This document shows, one piece after another, positions 21,667 to 27,827 of a DNA stretch of 32,620 nt. The notes below the pieces were generated by a model. That model saw only the letters and a program-made list of their open reading frames with translations. It did not search any database and was not told the DNA's origin. How positions within the stretch are numbered: position 1 is the first letter of the stretch; every line of letters begins with the position of its first letter. This stretch comes from a virus. The position numbers and the translations under genes are program-made. Location: positions 1 through 32,620 of the IMG/VR virus record IMGVR_UViG_3300022752_000246; one strand, written 5' to 3'.

Positions 21667-21923
21667 CCGAGTTCGTTCTCCAGCGCCGCACCGCTGATGG
21701 GTGGCGCCGCTTCCTCGTGGACGGGCAGGCAACCCAAACCTCGGCAAGACTCACCTCGGCGATGCGATTCGCCACCGCCGTCGAAGCCGACTTCTACAGG
21801 CTCAGGTTCGGGCTGTGGGACTTCGAGGTCGTGCAGGCGGTCGACGACGACCATGAGGCGGAGCGGGCGGAGTTCCAAAAGAATCGCACCAAGATGTCAC
21901 ACCCGAGAAAGGACCGTGCGTAG
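21663..21923 (+). CDS. Hypothetical accessory protein
   Basis: An 86-residue protein from GTG in a GTGA overlap. MTEFVLQRRTADGWRRFLVD and FGLWDFEVVQAVDDDHE suggest a small beta-alpha fold; the tail is basic (KNRTKMSHPRKDRA). It is translationally coupled to its neighbour. No family recognised. Confidence 0.6.
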   Translation: MTEFVLQRRTADGWRRFLVDGQATQTSARLTSAMRFATAVEADFYRLRFGLWDFEVVQAVDDDHEAERAEFQKNRTKMSHPRKDRA

Positions 21924-21930
21924 TTAGAGC

Positions 21931-22239
21931 ATGACAACGACAACGGAATACAGCGAAACATTCACCCTGACCTTCGACGAGATGTGGCTCATCGTCAAAT
22001 CGTTGAACGCCCGCATCGGTCCGCTCATCGAGGAGGGCAAAATCTACGGTGAGCAGATGCAGATGGTCTTGCGGCTCAGCGAGATGTTTCAGGATGCGAT
22101 GGCTCGGGGCGCCGCCGACCTCGAGGATGCCGTCGAAAAGGACACCGAACACCCGTTCGTGGAGGTGGTGAGCCGTTTTCATTTGTACGAAGATTTGACG
22201 AAACCACTTGACGAATGGGACACTGGTGGGGTAGAATGA
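21931..22239 (+). CDS. Hypothetical helical protein
   Basis: A 102-residue protein (MTTTTEYSETFTLTFDEMWL). It has mainly helical segments (IVKSLNARIGPLIEEGKIYG, QMVLRLSEMFQDAMARGAAD) and an acidic C-terminus. No RBS is visible; a TAGTTA box ends 4 nt before the ATG. The next promoter cassette lies in its last codons. Confidence 0.6.
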   Translation: MTTTTEYSETFTLTFDEMWLIVKSLNARIGPLIEEGKIYGEQMQMVLRLSEMFQDAMARGAADLEDAVEKDTEHPFVEVVSRFHLYEDLTKPLDEWDTGGVE

Positions 22240-22261
22240 AGTCGTGGGGAAAGGAGCCACA
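22208..22261 (+). promoter_or_regulatory. Promoter cassette copy 6
   Basis: TTGACG (22208-22213), 18 nt ending GGGG, TAGAAT (22232-22237), 6 nt, GTGG (22244), GAAAGGAG, ATGACC (22262). Confidence 0.84.
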
Positions 22262-22489
22262 ATGACCACGAAAACCAAGAAGCGCTACTACCTGATGGTC
22301 GTCATCCTCGAGTTGGCTGACGGCGGCACCCAGTTCGAGGAGTTCATCGAGGAGTTCGCCAACGACGAGCAGGCAGACAAGGCAGTCAAGGTGCTTGCCA
22401 AGCGGCTCAAGAAGGAGTTTGGTGCCAAGCACATCGAAGACGCCTACGCCCAGTACGAACCAGAAGAAGGAACCTACGGTCAAGCCTGA
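22262..22489 (+). CDS. Small hypothetical protein under cassette 6
   Basis: A 75-residue protein starting at ATG 22262. YYLMVVILELADGG is a strand and EEFANDEQADKAVKVLAKRL a helix, giving a simple beta-alpha pattern; no known domain. It is followed 13 nt later by another start, so the unit is probably bicistronic. Confidence 0.62.
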   Translation: MTTKTKKRYYLMVVILELADGGTQFEEFIEEFANDEQADKAVKVLAKRLKKEFGAKHIEDAYAQYEPEEGTYGQA

Positions 22490-22502
22490 AAGGGGGCAAG
22501 CA

Positions 22503-22844
22503 ATGACATACAAACTGAGCAAGTCCGAATGGGCGGTGGGTCGGGACATCCTCGGCTACGCCGACGAGGCGAAGTTCGCCGAACTCGTGGAGTGGGCGGA
22601 CCGCAAGGGCTACTGGGCTGACTGGTCCGAGTTCGACGACGACCAGTTCATCGAGTGGCACACCACGGTCATCCAAGCCCAGCACGACGAGTACGCCACC
22701 GCCATGAGCGAGATGGAGGCGGCAGGGCTGACCGCCAAAGAGGCGGCTAAGCAGTTCGCCGTCAAGCAGGCGCTCGCCAAGATGAAGACGGTCCTCGAGA
22801 GTCCCGAGTTCGTCGCCATCGTCGAGGCGGACATCCCGAGTTGA
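22503..22844 (+). CDS. Hypothetical helical protein
   Basis: A 113-residue protein starting at ATG 22503 with a purine-rich AAGGGGG upstream. It is almost entirely helical, with acidic and Trp residues (WADRKGYWADWSEFDDDQF), and ends in a long helix (LTAKEAAKQFAVKQALAKMK). No motif is seen. Promoter cassette 7 starts inside its last codons. Confidence 0.6.
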   Translation: MTYKLSKSEWAVGRDILGYADEAKFAELVEWADRKGYWADWSEFDDDQFIEWHTTVIQAQHDEYATAMSEMEAAGLTAKEAAKQFAVKQALAKMKTVLESPEFVAIVEADIPS

Positions 22845-22893
22845 CAACGGGGCAGAAACGGGGTATGATGGAGTCGTGGGGAGAGGAGGAAAA
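22841..22893 (+). promoter_or_regulatory. Promoter cassette copy 7
   Basis: TTGACA (22841-22846), 17 nt ending GGGG, TATGAT (22864-22869), 6 nt, GTGG (22876), GAGAGGAGG, GTGACC (22894). Confidence 0.84.
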
Positions 22894-23142
22894 GTGACCA
22901 GCCAAAAGGTTCTGTTGGGGGTGCTGGCGGCGGCGGTTCTCGTGACCATGCCAGTCAAGTTCGGCACCACCACCAGAGGCAACCAGTTCAAGAAGGGCAC
23001 CAAGGCGCCCGCCGCCGAGGTGGTCGGGGCGGTCATCGATAAAGATGCCGCCGCCAAGTTGAAGGCGCTCGAGACGCCCATCGACTGGGCTGACCCGCTC
23101 GCCAGCCAAGTCACTCATCCAAAGAAAGGGGAACAGCAATGA
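22894..23142 (+). CDS. Small membrane or secreted protein
   Basis: An 82-residue protein from GTG with GGAGG upstream. Residues 5-20 (KVLLGVLAAAVLVTMPV) are strongly hydrophobic and could be a membrane anchor or uncleaved signal; the remainder is Lys/Ala-rich and soluble. Such early small membrane proteins in phages often interfere with superinfection or host functions, but nothing specific can be claimed. Its end carries the first copy of a 31-bp repeat that also contains the next gene's RBS and ATG. Confidence 0.62.
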   Translation: MTSQKVLLGVLAAAVLVTMPVKFGTTTRGNQFKKGTKAPAAEVVGAVIDKDAAAKLKALETPIDWADPLASQVTHPKKGEQQ

Positions 23143-23421
23143 CCACGACCAGCCGCTACATCATTGTCAAGCAAGAGCAGGACATGAATGTCTTTGACTG
23201 CGAGCATCCGCTTTGCGAGAGATTGCACAAGAAGTGGATACAAGGCGGAATCTGCCACAAGCCTCGGGCGCCACGAGCGGAGTATGTCATCGTGGACACG
23301 GCAACCGATGAGCGTGTTGACGGCTACGACGAAGCATTTGACACGAAACGGGAAGCCACAGCCGCCCTAACCCGATTTCTCAACCTTCTCAAGAAAGGGG
23401 AACAGCAATGACCACAACCAG
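23122..23421 (+). repeat. Duplicated 31-bp RBS/start segment
   Basis: Positions 23122-23152 and 23391-23421 differ at one base and share AAGAAAGGGGAACAGCAATG, the end of the upstream coding sequence (KKGEQQ), the RBS and the start codon of the next gene. The copies are 269 nt apart and the intervening gene ends with the same peptide. Confidence 0.8.
23139..23411 (+). CDS. Hypothetical Cys/His-containing protein
   Basis: A 90-residue protein. FDCEHPLCERLHKKWIQGG, then CHKP, places Cys21, His23, Cys26, Cys40 and His41 in a cluster that could bind zinc. The second half is alpha/beta (YVIVDTATDERVDGYDEAFD). It is coupled by ATGA to the previous gene and ends with the duplicated KKGEQQ peptide. 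No family recognised. Confidence 0.62.
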   Translation: MTTTSRYIIVKQEQDMNVFDCEHPLCERLHKKWIQGGICHKPRAPRAEYVIVDTATDERVDGYDEAFDTKREATAALTRFLNLLKKGEQQ

Positions 23422-23860
23422 TCCGCTCTACGAGGCGACACGCACCCTGCCGTTGAAGCAGGTGACGGCGCTCGTGCGAACCGAGGTCCGCAAGACCGTC
23501 AAGGCGTTCAACGAATCCTCGGGCACCGCACCAATCGGCGTGTCGGTGACGATGGACGGCTACCGCTCAATCAGCGTCGACCTTCAACTCCCCGAGCCGC
23601 TCTACGATTTCAACGCCGAGTTCATCAACGACATTTACATCGAAAGACCCCTGCCTCGATGGACGGCTGGCGACGCCGACTTCATGCGAACCTACAAGGA
23701 CGGCAAATACTCCCGCCTCATCAAGTTCTACGAACTGCTCAGCGTGGTCGAGTCAATCCGCCAACAATACAACTACAACAACTCGGACCCGATGACGGAC
23801 TACTTCGATGTCCGCTACTACGGGACCACCAAGTTCACCAGAGGAAAGAGAGGATGGTAG
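23408..23860 (+). CDS. Hypothetical protein, possibly LPD29-like
   Basis: A 150-residue protein. The segment ATRTLPLKQVTALVRTEVRK, followed by PIGVSVTMDGYRSISVDLQL, resembles the large-polyvalent-protein associated domain 29 pattern (helix, then paired strands with an S-I-x-V motif), a small domain of unknown function in mobile elements. The C-terminus has ERPLPRW and an Asn/Tyr-rich stretch (QQYNYNNSDPMTDYFDVRYY). It is coupled by ATGA to the upstream gene. The domain assignment is tentative. Confidence 0.58.
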   Translation: MTTTSPLYEATRTLPLKQVTALVRTEVRKTVKAFNESSGTAPIGVSVTMDGYRSISVDLQLPEPLYDFNAEFINDIYIERPLPRWTAGDADFMRTYKDGKYSRLIKFYELLSVVESIRQQYNYNNSDPMTDYFDVRYYGTTKFTRGKRGW

Positions 23861-24060
23861 TCATGCGAAACGAAAAAGGGATGCCGACCGTGTCGGAGTT
23901 CGAGGAGTTCGAGTTGGGGATGATGACCAACGATGAGGTCGTCGACTTCTTCCAGCGGCTCGTCGACTTCGGGGTGATTCAACATCTCCAAGGCACCTAC
24001 CAGCGGACGCTCCGCCAACTCGTGCAGGCAGAACTGGTAAATCTTCCGCCCAAGGGTTGA
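23854..24060 (+). CDS. Small acidic hypothetical protein
   Basis: A 68-residue protein from ATG 23854 (or 23863) with GAGG upstream. It is acidic and helical (VSEFEEFELGMMTNDEVVDF), and ends AELVNLPPKG. The region DEVVDFFQRLVDFGVIQHLQ resembles small phage helical proteins of unknown function. Its stop overlaps the next promoter -35. Confidence 0.55.
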   Translation: MVVMRNEKGMPTVSEFEEFELGMMTNDEVVDFFQRLVDFGVIQHLQGTYQRTLRQLVQAELVNLPPKG

Positions 24061-24116
24061 CAACCCACGACTGTCCCGCTATCATCTAATCCAACAAACA
24101 ACGAAAGGAAAGAAAC
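24057..24116 (+). promoter_or_regulatory. Sigma-70 promoter, not of the cassette family
   Basis: TTGACA (24057-24062), 17 nt, TATCAT (24080-24085), then a 31-nt leader with GAAAGGAA before ATG 24117. It lacks the GGGG and GTGG boxes of the cassettes. Confidence 0.75.
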
Positions 24117-24470
24117 ATGCCCAGAACAAAGGCTTTACCGCCACATCTCGAAGAGGTCAAGGTGCCGTCGCTCAGCGACATCCACCGCTTCGGCAGGGGA
24201 AGACACACCCGCCTGTTGCAGGACATCTCGCAGTACCCGAACCGCTGGTTCGTGGTCAAGAAGTACCTTCTCCCGTTGACGGAGAACGGCACCCTCGGAC
24301 TCTCACGGAAGGAGAACAAGCGGGCGTACATGCGTCCGCAGGCGACCCGCCAGCACCTCGCTAGGCGGTTCAGCAAGGACGGGTTCGAGTTCGCAATCCA
24401 CCAAGAGAAAACGAAGACCCACGCCGTTCGTGTCGTCATCGCCCGATACAACCCGAAAAGGAGCAAGTAA
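24117..24470 (+). CDS. Basic hypothetical protein, possible nucleic-acid binder
   Basis: A 117-residue protein rich in Arg and Lys (FGRGRHTRLLQDISQYP, RKENKRAYMRPQATRQHLAR). A WFVVKKYLLPL strand and FEFAIHQEKTKTHAVRVVIA suggest a small alpha/beta fold. The basic character and coupling (TAATG) to an XRE-type repressor suggest a DNA- or RNA-related job. No family is recognised. Confidence 0.62.
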   Translation: MPRTKALPPHLEEVKVPSLSDIHRFGRGRHTRLLQDISQYPNRWFVVKKYLLPLTENGTLGLSRKENKRAYMRPQATRQHLARRFSKDGFEFAIHQEKTKTHAVRVVIARYNPKRSK

Positions 24471-24727
24471 TGTCCACCCGTACACGCCGCCTGTCCCGCA
24501 AACAGTCAACCGCCGCCATCGGCGACTATCTCCGTGAGCGTCGCCTCCAGAGGGAACTCAGCCAAGAGGCGCTCGCCGTCAAGGCTGGGTTGGACCGCAA
24601 AACGGTGAACCGCATCGAGAACGGGCTGTTCTCGCCGTCCATCGACACGCTGGTCCGCCTGTGCCATGTCCTCGACGAGGACGCTGGCGACTTCATCACG
24701 GTGGCGTTTCGTGGGGTGAAACGATGA
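24470..24727 (+). CDS. XRE/Cro-CI family HTH regulator
   Basis: An 85-residue protein of minimal repressor size. GDYLRERRLQRELSQEALAV, then AGLDRKTVNRIENGLFSPSI and LVRLCHVLDE, is a textbook HTH_3 domain (recognition helix around KTVNRIEN). It lies in a three-gene operon behind the 24057 promoter and overlaps neighbours at both ends. No integrase is visible, so it may control accessory gene expression rather than lysogeny. The operators are not identified. Confidence 0.85.
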   Translation: MSTRTRRLSRKQSTAAIGDYLRERRLQRELSQEALAVKAGLDRKTVNRIENGLFSPSIDTLVRLCHVLDEDAGDFITVAFRGVKR

Positions 24728-25140
24728 GCGGAACCATCGAGTTCGATTCCGTTGTTCTGCCAGAGTTCACGGTCGCCTCGGCTATCCCCGACGAAGAACT
24801 GAAGCGGCTTCCGCCGCTGTTCTACCACGAGGACGAGGCGCTCGAGAGTGAACTGCTGATACTCAAACTCGTGTCGCTGGAAAACCCCAGCAACGGGGTC
24901 TACCTGTACGAGTATGACGGCATCGACATTTACTCCGTGATGATGGTCGTGGACGACCCGACAGGGATGCGATTCGCCTTTGACCTCGCCACCGTGAAAG
25001 TCGTCGAGAAACCGAAGTTTGCTTTCGTGTCGGTGTTCAAGCCGAGGACCGTCCACGAGTTGCTTCTGGAGGGTCGTTTCAGCGGTGCCGAGCCGATAGC
25101 CGTGGAGTCGGAGAACATCCAGCAGGCTCTCGGCATCTGA
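24724..25140 (+). CDS. Hypothetical partner of the XRE regulator
   Basis: A 138-residue acidic protein overlapping the repressor gene by ATGA. MSGTIEFDSVVLPEF, VYLYEYDGIDIYSVMMVVDD and MRFAFDLATVKVVEKPKFAFVSVFKP are strand-rich. A regulator plus overlapping partner could be a regulatory or toxin-antitoxin-like pair, but no toxin motif is seen. It is followed by a 10-bp inverted repeat. Confidence 0.6.
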   Translation: MSGTIEFDSVVLPEFTVASAIPDEELKRLPPLFYHEDEALESELLILKLVSLENPSNGVYLYEYDGIDIYSVMMVVDDPTGMRFAFDLATVKVVEKPKFAFVSVFKPRTVHELLLEGRFSGAEPIAVESENIQQALGI

Positions 25141-25158
25141 GGAGCCGAATCGGCGCTT

Positions 25159-25197
25159 TAGCACCCGAGCGGACATCCTCTTTCTGTTCGGGTGCTA
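25159..25197 (+). repeat. 10-bp inverted repeat between regulator operon and next gene
   Basis: TAGCACCCGA (25159-25168) pairs with TCGGGTGCTA (25188-25197) across 19 nt. No T tract follows, and the right arm overlaps the proposed -10 (TATGGT, 25196-25201) of the next gene, so it may be an operator as much as a terminator. Confidence 0.6.
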
Positions 25198-25207
25198 TGG
25201 TGCCCGC

Positions 25208-25369
25208 ATGCGAAATCCCGAAGAGTCACCTTTGATGGGTGCCGCCGTGGCGTTGAACGAGATGTTCCTGACCTTGTGTGTGTCGGGTTTTAGCGAGGAG
25301 CAGGCGCTCCGCCTGATTGCCTTCCTGATTGAGGACATGCAGTTCTCGACGCCAGAGCAACCCCACTAG
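25208..25369 (+). CDS. Small hypothetical protein before portal
   Basis: A 53-residue protein, MRNPEESPLMGAAVALNEMF, with a helical pattern GFSEEQALRLIAFLIEDMQ that I have often seen in small actinophage proteins. It starts 6 nt after the TATGGT box, with no RBS, suggesting a leaderless transcript. It ends 40 nt before the portal gene. Confidence 0.6.
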   Translation: MRNPEESPLMGAAVALNEMFLTLCVSGFSEEQALRLIAFLIEDMQFSTPEQPH

Positions 25370-25394
25370 ACCGCCCCTCTACCGCCGTTTATCT

Positions 25395-25409
25395 TAGACT
25401 TCGTCAATC
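25395..25409 (+). promoter_or_regulatory. -10-like box before portal
   Basis: TAGACT (25395-25400) lies 9 nt before ATG 25410 and there is no Shine-Dalgarno; a -35 is not apparent. It fits the leaderless pattern seen at several other genes. Confidence 0.3.
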
Positions 25410-26879
25410 ATGGCGAGCGCCGACGATTTCATTGAACTTGGCTCATCTGGTCTGCAACGAACCTCTGGGTTCGTCATCGACGAGTTCATCTCCGACCTCC
25501 GAGGAATCAGGGGCGCCCGTGTCTATCGGGAGATGTCGGACAACGACCCAGTCATCGGGGCGATGCTTTATGCGATTGAGAAACTGATTCTTGCCATCAA
25601 GTGGGAAGTTGAACCTTGGCACGAGAAGGACAAGGATGTCAAGAAGAAGGACAAAGAAAACGCCATCTTTGTCGAGGAGTGCATGCACGACATGAGCGAG
25701 TCGTGGTCGGCGATGATTTCGCAGGTCCTCTCGTTCCTCACCTACGGATACGCCTTCTGTGAAATCGTCTACAAGAAGCGTGTGTCGCCAGACGCCAAGA
25801 CGGGGATGAAGCGCTCGAAGTTCACTGACGGCAAAATCGGTTGGCGCAAGATTGCGCTCCGAGGTCAGGAAACCCTGTGGGACTGGGTGTTCGATGACGG
25901 CGGCGGCGTGAGGGCTTTCCAGCAGTCGGACCCTTCGGTGCCGAAGGGTTTGGTGACCATCCCCATCGAGAAGGGTTTGTTGTTCCGCACCGCCAACCCT
26001 CGCAACAACCCAGAGGGCAGGTCGGTTCTTCGCAACGCTTACCGTCCGTGGAAGTTCAAGAAGACCATCGAAGAGATTGAGGCGGTCGGTATCGAGCGTG
26101 ATTTGGCTGGTTTGCCTGTCGCCTATGTTCCGCCGTCGATGCTGTCTTCTGCCGCTACGAGCGCCGAGGTCTCAGCCCGTAATGCGATGCAGGATTTGAT
26201 TCGCCGCATCAAACGGAACGAGAACGAGGGCGTCTTGTTCCCGTTGGCTTACGACGAGCAGGGTCGGGAACTCTACAAACTGACGCTTCTCAACTCTGGT
26301 GGCACACGCCAGTTCAACACGGATGCGGTGGTCACCCGATACGACCAGCGAATCGCCATGACGGTCCTCGCAGACTTCATCCTTCTCGGGCACGACAAGG
26401 TCGGCTCGTTCGCCTTGGGTGCGTCGAAGATTGACCTGTTCACTTCCGCCATCCAGCAGATTGCGGACACGATTGCGGACACCTTCAACGACCACGCCAT
26501 CCCACGCCTGTTTAGGCTGAACGGGATGAACACTTCGAGACTGCCGAAAATCAAGGCGGGCGAAATCACGCATGTCGACTTGGGTGTGTTGGGCGACTTC
26601 GTCTCGAAGATGACTTCGGCTGGTGCGATGCAACCCGACGCTGGTATGGACAACTATCTGAGGGCGCTCGCCAATCTTCCGCCTCGGAACGAGGAGGAGG
26701 GCGGCATGATGGCTCCGCAGGGGATGGACCCGTTGACGGGTCAACCAGTTCCGCCAGCCCCGCCCGCAGGCGCACCCGCAGGCGCACCCGCAGGGGCGCC
26801 CGCAGGAGAGCCGCCGCCCCCAGAGGCGACGAACCTCTACGAGATGGTGTCCCAGCAGGAACAGCAAAAAGGCGGCTGA
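25410..26879 (+). CDS. Portal protein (Mu gp29 / DUF935-like)
   Basis: A 489-residue protein. The pattern DNDPVIGAMLYAIEKLILAI, WSAMISQVLSFLTYGYAFCE, WDWVFDDGGGVRAFQQ, PRNNPEGRSVLRNAYRPWKF and LADFILLGHDKVGSFALGASK is that of Mu-like and related portal proteins, which form the dodecameric ring at the capsid vertex. The C-terminal tail carries a Pro/Ala/Gly repeat (PAGAP units repeated) between residues about 447 and 467. It lies 4.2 kb from the terminase, unusual for phages that keep them adjacent. The MuF-like gene starts 1 nt after its stop. Confidence 0.88.
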   Translation: MASADDFIELGSSGLQRTSGFVIDEFISDLRGIRGARVYREMSDNDPVIGAMLYAIEKLILAIKWEVEPWHEKDKDVKKKDKENAIFVEECMHDMSESWSAMISQVLSFLTYGYAFCEIVYKKRVSPDAKTGMKRSKFTDGKIGWRKIALRGQETLWDWVFDDGGGVRAFQQSDPSVPKGLVTIPIEKGLLFRTANPRNNPEGRSVLRNAYRPWKFKKTIEEIEAVGIERDLAGLPVAYVPPSMLSSAATSAEVSARNAMQDLIRRIKRNENEGVLFPLAYDEQGRELYKLTLLNSGGTRQFNTDAVVTRYDQRIAMTVLADFILLGHDKVGSFALGASKIDLFTSAIQQIADTIADTFNDHAIPRLFRLNGMNTSRLPKIKAGEITHVDLGVLGDFVSKMTSAGAMQPDAGMDNYLRALANLPPRNEEEGGMMAPQGMDPLTGQPVPPAPPAGAPAGAPAGAPAGEPPPPEATNLYEMVSQQEQQKGG

Positions 26880-26880
26880 C

Positions 26881-27825
26881 ATGCCGCACGACCACACGCA
26901 CGAGGCGGTCACCAAGGCTGAAATCCTCGACCCAGTTCTCCGTGAGGAGATAGCGGCTCTCGCCAACCTGTACGACACGGCGTTCCGTGGTCTCGCCGCC
27001 GCCGCCGAGCGGGCACGAAACGCCATGATTGCGGCAGGTCGTACAGGTACCGCTGACCTTCGCAGTTTCCAAGAAGTGTTTGCCGCCGAAGTCCAACGCT
27101 CGCTCGGAGCCTCGCTGGCAGATGTTTCGGACGGGACCCGTGAACAGTTGTTGCGGGATGTCGAACGCTCCATCAGGGAACTCCCAGAGGGCATCTCGGT
27201 GTCGATGCGATTCGACCGACTCGACCCTCGAGCCATCCAGTGGGCGTCAACTCGGGCAGGAACCCTCATCCAGCAGATTCAGACCGAGACCTTGACCGCC
27301 GTTCGACGCATCATCGCAGACGCCCTCGCAGGCGGCGGTGGCGTCATCGGCGCATCCCAGCAACTCGTCAGGGTCATCGGGTTGCACGATAGGTGGCAGG
27401 CGGCTGTCGACAACTTCTACGAGAGCCAAATCGAGGATTTGACCGAGATGTTCCCAGAGTTGGGGGCGGAGGAGATTGCCACTCGGGCGCAAGGCGCCGC
27501 CGAGGAGTACCGTGCCCGTCTGGTGCGAACTCGAGCGGACACGATTGCTCGCACGGAAATCATCGCCGCCCAGAACACGGGTCAGTTGGTGTCGTGGCTT
27601 CAAGCCGCCGACCAAGGGTTCTTGGACTTGAACAACGCCTACAAGGAGTGGGTGGTCGGTCCCGATGGTTGGGCGGGGATAGGAGTATGCGACATCTGTT
27701 TGGAGTTGGGCGGGGAGACGGTGCCCGTGTTGGGGGTGTTCTCGAACGGTGAGGCGTATCCGCCAGCGCACCCGAACTGTCGTTGCAACATGAATCTCAT
27801 CGTCGACTTCGGCGAGGAGGAGTAG
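26881..27825 (+). CDS. MuF-like minor head / head morphogenesis protein
   Basis: A 314-residue protein. A helical N-terminal part (IAALANLYDTAFRGLAAAAE) is followed by ARTEIIAAQNTGQLVSWLQA and the diagnostic C-terminal zinc-like motif CDICLELGGETVPV, then PPAHPNCRCNMNLIV. Such proteins enter the capsid with the portal. Related MuF proteins in other phages carry toxin or ART domains at their C-terminus; here the effector-like domains instead sit in the separate downstream genes. It is the head gene nearest the effector array. Confidence 0.86.
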   Translation: MPHDHTHEAVTKAEILDPVLREEIAALANLYDTAFRGLAAAAERARNAMIAAGRTGTADLRSFQEVFAAEVQRSLGASLADVSDGTREQLLRDVERSIRELPEGISVSMRFDRLDPRAIQWASTRAGTLIQQIQTETLTAVRRIIADALAGGGGVIGASQQLVRVIGLHDRWQAAVDNFYESQIEDLTEMFPELGAEEIATRAQGAAEEYRARLVRTRADTIARTEIIAAQNTGQLVSWLQAADQGFLDLNNAYKEWVVGPDGWAGIGVCDICLELGGETVPVLGVFSNGEAYPPAHPNCRCNMNLIVDFGEEE

Positions 27826-27827
27826 CC

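Noticed and set aside
20611-21747. Minus-strand ORF of 378 codons across the end of the terminase
   Set aside because: Low-complexity Pro/His/Thr/Gln composition is the reverse reading of the G/T-rich terL segment; terL has clear nuclease motifs on the + strand.
26759-26815. Repeat in the portal C-terminus as a mobile or CRISPR-like repeat
   Set aside because: It is a short in-frame PAGAP coding repeat in a flexible tail, a common result of slippage, with no spacers.
26172-27269. Long minus-strand ORF opposite portal and MuF genes
   Set aside because: Ser/Arg-rich shadow without RBS or motifs; the + strand genes are well supported.
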